Source: Oscillospiraceae bacterium
GTDB taxonomy: Bacteria > Bacillota > Clostridia > Oscillospirales > Acutalibacteraceae
Length of the DNA: 64,000 bases
Reading direction: 5' to 3'
Assembly: GCA_902774035.1 (NCBI GenBank)
Contig: CACYHA010000002.1
Coordinates: 1-64,000 of the forward strand
The position numbers and the translations under genes are program-made. The notes under the pieces are model-generated. The model was not told the origin of the DNA. It did not search any database and was given only the letters and a program-made list of their open reading frames with translations. This document shows, piece after piece, positions 52,531-61,200 of this stretch (its first letter is position 1; every line of letters starts with the position of its first letter).

Positions 52531-54675
52531 TTATTCCACTCCGCGGTAATACAGGCCGCGGGTAAACGGTTCCTTTGCCGGTGCGCCTTCGCGGTAGGCG
52601 CGCAGAACGGCGTCTGCCTCCTCGCGCGTCTCCGTGGTGAAGGAGAGCGCCAGAAAGTCCAACGCGGCGAATTCCCGCAGCCGGTCGCTCAGCACAAGCG
52701 GGCGGGAGTTGTAAACCTCGCTGCAGCCGAGCTTGCACCGCACCGGGAACCGCACGCCCAGCCGGTCGGTCAGTTCGCTTTCGCCTTTGCAGTCGCGGCA
52801 GGACTTCACATTGCGCACCGGGCAGTTGCGCGTGAGCATCAGCGGCAGGCGGCCGTAGGCGAAAACGCCCCGGGGGACGCGCGTTCGGGTCTGCGCGATC
52901 TGCGCCAGTGAAAGCTCAGGTGACAAGGTAATTGACTTTACACCGAGATCTTCGAGCACGGCTGCGGAAATGCTGTTGAAAACATTCACGGAAAAGCCCG
53001 TATGAACGTCCATGCCGCAGTTTTTGGCGATTGCAACGGCGTCCAGCGTAAAGCAAAGGGCTGTTTGAATGCCGAATCGCCGCGCGCGGCGCAGCGCATT
53101 TTCCACAGCGGCAGTTTCGCCGAAAATTCCGCGCGGAATCGTCACACCGAGGCAATGTACGCGGTTTTTCACATTTTCCACCGAGTTTTCCTTGAAATTT
53201 AACGGCAAATACAAGTTTTCCACATGGGAAAGGTCGGTTGGAATCTGGTGATCATTTTCCACATAGACGTGAAACGCAGGGCATTCGGGTCTTTTTTTGT
53301 CAGGATTTTCCGGCATTCGACCCGGACTTTTTCCGTCCCGGACTTCTGCGGCGGACAAAGCGCGCAGCGCCGGAGCTATCTTCTCTTTTGGAATCATTTG
53401 AACATCTGTAAAGGTAATGGACTTTACAGATGAGAGGCTTTTTTCCAGTTCTTCCAGCGCGTTTCGGCGCAGGGCGTTGAGGGTCGCCGCGGACAGGGAA
53501 AGTCCGGCGTCCAGCTCGATTTCGACGTTGTCGGCATAGAACGGGGTACCGCCGCATTTTTCCAGCCGTTCGCGCAGCGCTTCTTCGGTCAGCGGCTTCG
53601 TGCGCGCCGGTTCCGGCAGCACGTCTTCGGAAACAAACACGGTTTTGCCCCCGGCTCTTGCGGTCAGCGAGGGCCGCTCGCCGTCGAGCACGCACAGATA
53701 AAACGTCACCGGTACGCGGGGCGTCTCCTTGTCATAGAGCCGCGCCAGCGCGGAGAGGACCTTCCCGGTGGCGGCGGTGACGTCCTCCTTTCGGCGGATG
53801 CCGAACATCTCTTTGCCGCGGCAGTCGTCGTAATAGCCGGAGGTGAAGCCGGAGCGGGAAAAGACCGCTTCCAGCGCGGCGGAAAGCGCCGGGTCGGGCG
53901 TACCGTTCAGCGCGTTGCGCGCGGCCTTCACGGCGGCGGCCACATACTCCGGCCGTTTCATGCGTCCCTCGATCTTGAAGGATTCCACGCCGAGACCGCA
54001 CAGCTCCTGCAGCCGGTTCATCAGCGAAAGATCCTTCAGACTCAGATCGTGCCGCCCGGGCGCCCCGGCGGAAAACGCCAGACGGCAGGGCTGGGCGCAA
54101 AGGCCGCGGTTGCCGCTGCGTGCGCCGAGCATGGCGCTCATGTAGCACTGGCCGGAAACGCACATGCACTGCGCCCCGTGGATGAAGACCTCGAGCTCGA
54201 GATCGGTGCTCTTTCGCAGCTTTGCGATCTCCTCCTTCGTCAGCTCTCTCGGAAGCACCGCGCGGCTGTAGCCGAGCTCCTTCAGCAGTGCGACGCCGGC
54301 CGGGGTCTGGACCGACATCTGGGTGGAGGCGTGGCGCGGCAGCTCCGGCGCACAGGCGCGGCAGAGGGCGGCGAGGCCGAGATCCTGCAAAATCAGCACG
54401 TCTGCGCCGAGCGCACAAACGTGCCGAAGCGTATCCAGCGCCGCAGGAAGCTCTGCGTCGCTGACCAGCGTGTTCAGGGTGATATGAACGCGCACGCCGC
54501 GGGCGTGACAATATCCCACGGCGCGTTTGAGCGTTTCTTCGTCAAAGTTTTCGGCGCCCCGCCGCGCGTTGAAGTTCTGCGTGCCGAGGTAGACCGCGTC
54601 GGCGCCTGTGCGCACGGCGGCGATCACCGCCTGCATGGAGCCGGCGGGCGCAAGGAGCTCTGCTTGCTGCGCCAT
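52531..54675 (-). CDS. U32 family peptidase / RNA-hydroxylation-type protein with DUF3656
   Basis: 714 aa. N-terminal U32 domain: [24 protein letters not shown] at residues 8-31, [15 protein letters not shown], the signature [20 protein letters not shown] (about 155-174) and [11 protein letters not shown], followed by [18 protein letters not shown]3656 middle and a C-terminal U32-like half with [17 protein letters not shown] follow. Long U32 proteins of this type (RlhA-like) act in 23S rRNA cytidine hydroxylation in E. coli; protease activity is historic annotation. It is one base from zapA. Confidence 0.88.
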   Translation of the reverse strand: MAQQAELLAPAGSMQAVIAAVRTGADAVYLGTQNFNARRGAENFDEETLKRAVGYCHARGVRVHITLNTLVSDAELPAALDTLRHVCALGADVLILQDLGLAALCRACAPELPRHASTQMSVQTPAGVALLKELGYSRAVLPRELTKEEIAKLRKSTDLELEVFIHGAQCMCVSGQCYMSAMLGARSGNRGLCAQPCRLAFSAGAPGRHDLSLKDLSLMNRLQELCGLGVESFKIEGRMKRPEYVAAAVKAARNALNGTPDPALSAALEAVFSRSGFTSGYYDDCRGKEMFGIRRKEDVTAATGKVLSALARLYDKETPRVPVTFYLCVLDGERPSLTARAGGKTVFVSEDVLPEPARTKPLTEEALRERLEKCGGTPFYADNVEIELDAGLSLSAATLNALRRNALEELEKSLSSVKSITFTDVQMIPKEKIAPALRALSAAEVRDGKSPGRMPENPDKKRPECPAFHVYVENDHQIPTDLSHVENLYLPLNFKENSVENVKNRVHCLGVTIPRGIFGETAAVENALRRARRFGIQTALCFTLDAVAIAKNCGMDVHTGFSVNVFNSISAAVLEDLGVKSITLSPELSLAQIAQTRTRVPRGVFAYGRLPLMLTRNCPVRNVKSCRDCKGESELTDRLGVRFPVRCKLGCSEVYNSRPLVLSDRLREFAALDFLALSFTTETREEADAVLRAYREGAPAKEPFTRGLYYRGVE

Positions 54676-54676
54676 G

Positions 54677-55069
54677 TTATTTTCTGCCGAGCTGTTCCAG
54701 CACGGAGGAGAGCTGCGCTTTCAGGCGGTCGATCTCCAGATTGGCGTTTTCCAGCTCGCGCTTGGCTTTTTCGGCCTCATGGCGGGCGAAATCGGCCTTA
54801 CTCTTGGCGCTGGAGGCGTCGTCGAGGTAATCCTTGATCTGCTCGCGCAGGTGGTCGGCGGTGGTGCTGGCTTTTTTGAACTCGTCGGCGTAGTTCAGGG
54901 TGGTGAGCACGGCGGCCTGGGTCACGGAGATGCGCGGATTCTCCTTCATCGTTTTTGCGATGGCGCGATCCACGTCCTTGCCCAGCTCGGCAACGTACTG
55001 GGCGTCGTCTTCGGTGAGGATGGCGTACTCCGCCCCGGCGATGGAGAGCTTTACTTTATTGCGAACCAT
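54677..55069 (-). CDS. zapA: Cell division protein ZapA
   Basis: 130 aa. NKVKLSIAGAEYAILTEDD at the N-terminus is the ZapA fold, followed by a long coiled coil (about 70-128; KSKADFARHEAEKAKRELEN). It binds and bundles FtsZ at the division ring. The start at 55069 is chosen because AAAGG lies about nine bases upstream; two closer in-frame ATGs overlap or precede that site. Confidence 0.85.
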   Translation of the reverse strand: MVRNKVKLSIAGAEYAILTEDDAQYVAELGKDVDRAIAKTMKENPRISVTQAAVLTTLNYADEFKKASTTADHLREQIKDYLDDASSAKSKADFARHEAEKAKRELENANLEIDRLKAQLSSVLEQLGRK

Positions 55070-55108
55070 AACATTCATCCTTTCATGATGCATCGATGGG
55101 ATATATTC

Positions 55109-55627
55109 TTAATTATTATACAATACTTTTCGGGGTTTATCAAGGGTTTTGGAGAAAAAATGTTTGGGGAACAGGGAGCGGATGATTGACAGATACAGAA
55201 ACCCTTGTCCTGTTTTGATGTATGAAATATCTGTTACCCACTTCTGATTTGGCCGATCAGCATGAAAATCTCTGTTCAGCAGATTCGGATATCTGTGCAG
55301 GCAATCTCCGTAATGCTGATACTTCTTTCTTCTGATCACAGAAAGCAGATTGTATTTCTGCATGATGCGCAGCACAGTCTTCGGATTTCGATGGATTCCT
55401 TGTCGCTCAAGCCAGATTTGAACTCTCCGATATCCATATGTTTGCTTCACCTCTTGCTGACAGATTCTGATCTGCTCCGCCAGCGGCAGATCTCGATCCG
55501 GTATCTCCATTCGTTTTACATAACCGTAATAACCACTTCTGGATACTTCAAAGAATCTGCACATCTCGCTGATCGGGTATTTCTTTCTGTGCCGATGGAT
55601 TACCAGGTATTTTACACTTGTTCTCAC
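55109..55627 (-). pseudogene. IS3 OrfB fragment
   Basis: The frame starts GTG like the intact copy and matches it for about 149 residues (MRTSVKYLVIHRHRKKYPIS to QGFLYLSIIR), then runs into unrelated sequence for 23 codons. Only the first Asp of the DDE triad (WVTDISY) remains, so it cannot be catalytic. Confidence 0.85.
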
Positions 55628-56054
55628 TTCCTTTCTGTGAGCGAGAGAAAATCCCGCATCAATTCATTCTCCATTTCCAGTCGCCGAATACAGCTTTCCT
55701 TTCGGGCAAGTTCATATTGCAACTGGGTAAGCTTGCTTAATTGCTGTATGGATGGTGGTACTTTTCCACTGTCTTTCCTCGGTCTGCCTTTGGGCTTAAT
55801 CTCTATTCCTGCTGCGATCTTTCGTTGCTTTCTGTTATATCTCTTAAAAAAGTCATGTGTTTGCTCTTTTGTTAGTCCATATCTTTCTCCAATTTCTCTC
55901 ACTGTCATTCCCTGTGCTTTTAATTCCAACATCTCTTCTTCGTATTCCTGAATATGCCGATAACCTGCCGTAAAAATTCCTCCTATGATACTTTCTTCCA
56001 TTGTATCATAGGAGGGGCCTTTTTTCTATTGTCCGTTTTTACTGGACTTGTTCA
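55180..56054 (-). mobile_element. Decayed, 3'-truncated IS3-family copy
   Basis: On the minus strand the left end (TGAACAAGTCCAGTAAAAAC, from 56054 inwards) matches the intact element at 4198. It contains orfA and the first half of orfB, then homology stops near 55180, right after the segment matching ...LYLSIIR of the intact OrfB. The right terminal repeat is missing. It sits between zapA and trpB. Confidence 0.85.
55624..56001 (-). pseudogene. IS3 OrfA with lost start codon
   Basis: The helix-turn-helix (MTVREIGERYGLTKEQTHDF) and the C-terminal ELMRDFLSLTERK are kept. The AGGAGG site is kept too, but the start codon in the position used by the intact copy reads ACG. An upstream ATG (complement of 56001) keeps the frame open without a site. 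Probably not expressed at normal level. Confidence 0.7.
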
Positions 56055-56100
56055 GATCCACAGCGGGGTTTTCTGTCCACTGTTCACTGTCCGCTGACGC

Positions 56101-57465
56101 TCAGATCTTCGGCAGTGTGGCGAAGCTTGCCTGCAGCTCCTCGTCGGTCGGGATATAGTCATCCATCTTGCCGTCGTGGAACTTCTCATAGGCGACCATG
56201 TCGAAATAGCCGGTGCCGGTCAGGCCGAAGACGATTGTCTTCTCCTCGCCGGTCTCCTTGCATTTCAGCGCCTCGTCGATGGCGGCTTTGATGGCGTGGG
56301 AGCTTTCCGGCGCGGGGAGGATGCCCTCCACCCGGGCGAACTGTTCCGCAGCGGCAAAGACGTCGGTCTGCTTGACGCTGACCGCTTCCATGTAGCCGTC
56401 GTCGTAAAGCTGGGAGAGAACGGGGCTCATGCCGTGGTAGCGCAGGCCGCCGGCGTGGTTCGGCGCGGGGATGAAGTTGCTGCCGAGGGTGTACATCTTC
56501 GCCAGCGGGCAGACCATGCCGGTGTCGCAGAAGTCATAGGCGTACACGCCGCGGGTGAAGCTCGGGCAGGACGCGGGCTCCACGGCGATGATGCGGTAAT
56601 CCGCCTCGCCGCGCAGCTTTTCGCCCATGAAGGGGGCGATCAGGCCGCCGAGGTTGGAGCCGCCGCCGGCGCAGCCGATGATGATGTCGGGCTTGATGCC
56701 GTATTTGTCGAGCGCAGCCTTGGTCTCGAGACCGATCACGCTCTGGTGCAGCAGCACCTGGTTGAGCACGGAGCCGAGCACATAGCGGTAGCCGGGGGTG
56801 CTGGTGGCGACTTCGACCGCCTCGCTGATCGCGCAACCGAGGGAGCCGGTCGTGCCGGGATGGGCTTCGAGGATCTTTTTGCCGATCATCGTGGATTCCG
56901 AGGGCGACGGGGTCACGCTCGCGCCGTAGGTGCGCATGACTTCGCGGCGGAAGGGCTTCTGCTCGTAGCTGACCTTGACCATGAAGACCTTGCAGTCGAG
57001 ATCGAAATAGGAACACGCCATGGAAAGCGCTGTGCCCCATTGACCGGCGCCGGTCTCGGTCGTCACACCCTTGAGGCCCTGCTTCTTGGCGTAGTATGCC
57101 TGGGCGATGGCGGAATTCAGCTTGTGGGAACCGGAGGTGTTGTTGCCTTCAAATTTGTAATAGATCTTTGCGGGGGTGCCGAGCTTTTCTTCCAGGCAGT
57201 AGGCGCGCACGAGGGGCGAGGGACGGTACATTTTGTAAAAATCGCGGATCTCCTGCGGGATCTCGATGTACCGGGTCGTGTTGTCGAGCTCCTGGGCGAT
57301 GAGCTCTTCGCAGAACACGGGCGCCAGTTCTTCCGGCTTCATCGGTTCGTGCGTTCCGGGATTCAGAAGGGGCGCGGGCTTGTTTTTCATGTCGGCACGG
57401 ACGTTGTACCATGCCTGGGGCATCTCCTTTTCTTCGAGATAGATTTTGTACGGGATCTTACTCAT
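56101..57465 (-). CDS. trpB: Tryptophan synthase beta subunit type 2 (TrpB2)
   Basis: 454 aa, longer than TrpB1 (about 400) as expected for TrpB2. PLP enzyme joining indole and serine. PLP lysine in GSHKLNSAIAQAYYAK (about 113-128), TETGAGQWGTALSMA, the phosphate loop GCAGGGSNLGG (about 242-252) and HAGGLRYHGMSP are visible. No trpA or other trp genes are near, so it likely salvages indole. A Trp T-box leader precedes it. ATG 57465 is preferred for its AAAGG spacing over ATG 57474. Confidence 0.92.
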   Translation of the reverse strand: MSKIPYKIYLEEKEMPQAWYNVRADMKNKPAPLLNPGTHEPMKPEELAPVFCEELIAQELDNTTRYIEIPQEIRDFYKMYRPSPLVRAYCLEEKLGTPAKIYYKFEGNNTSGSHKLNSAIAQAYYAKKQGLKGVTTETGAGQWGTALSMACSYFDLDCKVFMVKVSYEQKPFRREVMRTYGASVTPSPSESTMIGKKILEAHPGTTGSLGCAISEAVEVATSTPGYRYVLGSVLNQVLLHQSVIGLETKAALDKYGIKPDIIIGCAGGGSNLGGLIAPFMGEKLRGEADYRIIAVEPASCPSFTRGVYAYDFCDTGMVCPLAKMYTLGSNFIPAPNHAGGLRYHGMSPVLSQLYDDGYMEAVSVKQTDVFAAAEQFARVEGILPAPESSHAIKAAIDEALKCKETGEEKTIVFGLTGTGYFDMVAYEKFHDGKMDDYIPTDEELQASFATLPKI

Positions 57466-57512
57466 GTCATTCATCCTTTCTGTAAATTATTTGATCCGAG
57501 GATCCCCGTTTG

Positions 57513-57808
57513 CAGCCGCTTCGGCTGCTGCTGAGAAAAGAAAAACTCCCGTCTCAGCTTTTTGCTGGGACAGGAGAGGAAACTCTCTTGCGGTGCCACC
57601 CGGCTTGACGCTTTCGCGCCCACTTTGCGCATACATCGTGATATGCTGACCTTTGATAACGGAGCGCCTATCTCCGACGCACATACTCGCCTTGCGCTTT
57701 CTGCTTGCCCTCGGAAGTCCATTCGACCGCATATCTTCTGCCGCGCTTTCACCGTCCGCAGCTCGCTTTGAGAACAGGGGTGCGATCTACTCACTCTTCC
57801 TCATCGGT
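57513..57808 (-). promoter_or_regulatory. T-box leader (tryptophan) of trpB2
   Basis: On the minus strand: a stem I region with GATGAGGAAGAGTGAGTAGA near 57805, a candidate specifier TGG at 57721-57719 within GAATGGAC, the T-box core GGGTGGCACCGC (complement of about 57590-57601), and a terminator CTCCTGTCCCAGC-aaaa-GCTGAGACGGGAG followed by TTTTTC (about 57576-57538). Uncharged tRNA-Trp should favour readthrough into trpB2. Specifier assignment is by position, not by folding. Confidence 0.88.
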
Positions 57809-57815
57809 TTAGCAC

Positions 57816-57844
57816 ACTATATCACGAAAGCGGGCGCTTGTCAA
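57816..57844 (-). promoter_or_regulatory. Promoter of the T-box/trpB2 transcript
   Basis: Minus strand: TTGACA (complement of 57839-57844), 17-base spacer, TATAGT (complement of 57816-57821). Confidence 0.8.
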
Positions 57845-58022
57845 GCGTTTTTTGAAAAAAAGTTCCTTTATTTTTTTCGGCGGCGGCGATTGGAACGCGG
57901 CAAAAGCAACATTTGTCCACCAACTGCGGCGGCCGCTTTGGCAAAATGCACAAGGCGCACCGCCGTTTTTTCATCGAAAAGTCAAAAATGCGGGCGGGAG
58001 ACGGTTTTTTTGAATGCGGTTC

Positions 58023-58200
58023 TTGATTTCTTGACGGTTCGGTGTTATACTCATTATGACTAAGATTGACTTTTTCTATGCTGTTGCCGGCAGAACCGGG
58101 AAAACTTCGGTCAGGAGGTTGGCCCGTGTCGCGGCAGCGGCGGCGAAAAAAGCGTTCGAGTGCGGCTTGCCGCAAGTTTTTCCCAAGGAGGCAAATCTTA
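58023..58200 (+). promoter_or_regulatory. Promoter and structured leader of the giant surface protein gene
   Basis: TTGATT at 58023-58028, 17-base spacer, TATACT at 58046-58051. The leader of about 140 nt contains inverted repeats (GCGGCA...TGCCGC around 58133-58172; ACCG...CGGT around 58096-58112) and ends with AAGGAGG before the ATG. No known riboswitch is recognised. Confidence 0.5.
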
Positions 58201-61200
58201 TGTTTAAACTCGTGAAACGCAACCTCTCTGTGCTGCTGACGGTTCTGATGCTGCTGAGCTGCTGGGTCTTTGTTGCGCCCGAAAAGGCAAAGGCGGCAGT
58301 GGAACAGGAAATGTATGAAATTGAAGTTGCGGTCAGTCTCGTGAACGATAACGACCGCGACGACAACTATTATACTATTACTTATAAGCGGCCCAACGGC
58401 ACCACCGGCACCGTGAAGAAGTACCGCGCGGCGGAATTGGGCCCCGGCGGAACGGGCAAAACGGAGTATCGCATCGACACTTTTTCTCTGGACGGTATTC
58501 CCATCAGACTGGACTATGCCTGCAACGGTAATGAGGTGAGCTGCTGGTATATCATGGGTGTGTCGCTGGTCAGCGGCGACCAGAAAACTTTGTTCCAGGG
58601 TCAGCTCGGCGGCGAGACGCTGCTCATCTACAAAAGAATTTCCGCCTGGATCGACTTTACAAATAAGACCAGCGGGATCAGCGATAACGGTACGGACGAC
58701 AAACGGCACAATGACTGGACGAACAAAGACGCCTGCACAGCCACCAGCCAGCCGCACGTGGCGCAGCTCACGATGGAACGCCGACCGGATGAAGCCGGCG
58801 ACATCCAGATCCCCAACGAGGCCGGCGACTACGGCACCACCGGTACCACCTTCTATGTGAAGGATCAGTTCGGCGTGCGTCTGGGCAGCAACTGCTATAA
58901 TGTGACCGTCACGCCCAAGGACAGCGCACAGAGCGCTTATATCAGTGCGCATTCCGACGACTCCTACGCGTCGAACCTGCTGGAGGGCTATGCCATCGAC
59001 GTGGCCGAGGGTGCCCGCCGACTGCAGACCGTCTATAACAAGAACACCGGCACCTGGGGCGGCGGCGGCGATACCCGCTTTGACGAGCCTTTGACATTGA
59101 CCGTCACGGACAGAAAGCAAAACTATACGCTGACTGAAGACTTGATCCTTCCGCTGACGCAGCCCGAATATGAGGTCTTCTTCTCTGAATATACCGGCGG
59201 CGACGGCGAGGTCAGCCCCGAAAGCTACCCGAGAATGGTTTACAGTTTGCCGATCGGTTCTTTGCCGTCGGCGGACCGTCCGGGCTACACCTTCCTCGGC
59301 TTCTTCAAAGGCAGCGGCGGCGTGACAGAGAATTCGACCCCGCCCTCGAGCTGGGGCGAGCAGGTCACCGAAAACACGATCGTGAACGGCGAAAACACGG
59401 AGGCCTCAAACTCCCCGTATCACTGCGGCTGGACCTATGCGCCCTGTACCGTTACGGTGAAAAACAACCGGGGCAAGACGGTGCGCACCGTGACCGGAAA
59501 ATATGACCATACGCTCAACGGCTCCACCCTGAGCAGCATTTTGAACGACCCGGCGGCCGCCTACGAAAAGGCGCCCGGCGAAACCGGCGAATACAACGAC
59601 CTGCGGCCGTATAAGCTGGTCGTCGAATCCGGCATGGAGTATGTCAGCTCCAGCCAGCAGGAACGCTCCGAGGCGCAGATCGGCAAGGATCTGATCAACG
59701 ACAACCTGCAGCTTGAGGGCGATATCACCGTCCGCATTCACTACCGCCAGACGAACGCTTCGAAATATACCATCCAGTTCTTCGACAAATCGACCACCCC
59801 GATCAGCTCCAACGCGAACTATACCTACGGGCAGTACGCGGCTGTGCCGAGCGGCGAGTTCACCTGGCCGGAGGATAACACCTATACCTATACCTTCGCA
59901 GGCTGGGCGAAGCAGCGCCATGCGGGCGACAAGAACTACTTCCTCGACGCGCACTATGTGACAGTCAAGGATGACGAGGGTGTGGAACACACCGAGCTCG
60001 AAGTGAGCCAGGCCATTCCGCTGGTGGACGTTGCGAACACGCCGATCGTTGCGGACGTGAACTACGTTGCCGTCTATGCCCGTGTGTTCAAGACCTACGA
60101 CGCGACCTTCCATTACACCAAGGACGGCGACGAAAAACAGTCCTTCACCCAGGAAGACGCATACCATTATAATGGACACATCACGCCGCCGGCCTCCATT
60201 GAACGCGAGACCGAAAACGGCAAGGTCACCGACAACCCGACCGCGTCCTTCGTTGCCCGCGGCTATGTCTGGGAGTTTGCCGGCTGGTACACCGAGGAAG
60301 AGGGCGGAACCCTGGTCGACTTCGGCAACATGGCCGACCCGAACAGCAACCTGACCGATGTCGGCGGTATGGAATACTGGGCGCAATATGAACAGGGCGA
60401 TCCGACGTCGAACCGCATCCGCTTCTTCACCAAGGCGGGGGCGCTGCTGGAATCCGCGAACGTGGATTACAGCGAGACCGACGTCACCACTGTTCCCGCC
60501 ATGGAGGCTTCGGCCTACAACAAGCTGCGTGCCCGCAACCTTCTCAACTATGAGACCGACACCATGCGCTACACCTTCGACAAGTGGGTCAACGTCCAGA
60601 ACGGAGAAGAGCTGCCCTACAGCGAGAAGCCGCTGACGCCGGCGGATTACTATCCGTCCTATATCGAAGAGCCGCTGCTTACCCTGCGTCTGTATAATGA
60701 AAAGAATGAGCTCTACAATTATACCGACGTTGCGGGCGCAACGCTCGATATCAGTCAGCTCTCCGACGCCATTCTGCATCCGACAAGAAATGCCGACGCC
60801 TATTCCGAGGAATATACCTTCAAGGGCTGGTCCGAGACGGAATCGGTGCTCTGGACCGAAGGCGAGACCCTGGTGGATCTTTCCAACTTCGTCTTCCCGG
60901 ATCATGACGTCGACCTCTACGCGCATTACGACGCCGTGCCGATCAACTACACGGTGCGCTTCCTGCGCGACGACCAGGAGACGGAGATCAGCACCCAGAC
61001 CCTGCACTTCGGCGACCCGATCGTGGAACCCACGCTGAGCGAAGAAGACAAGGTCAAGAGCTCCGACTATCAATACAATTATACCTTTATGGGCTGGAAC
61101 CTGCCGCCGGCAGACACCTGCACCGGCAACGTCGATTACTTCATGACCTTCCGTCAGGGCTACCAGTACTACACCGTGAACTGGCTGGATTACAGCGGCG

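Noticed and set aside
58058-58200. c-di-GMP-I riboswitch before the giant surface protein
   Set aside because: The leader is structured, but the conserved GCAAA(A)CC and GACGCAAAGCC segments of that class are not present.
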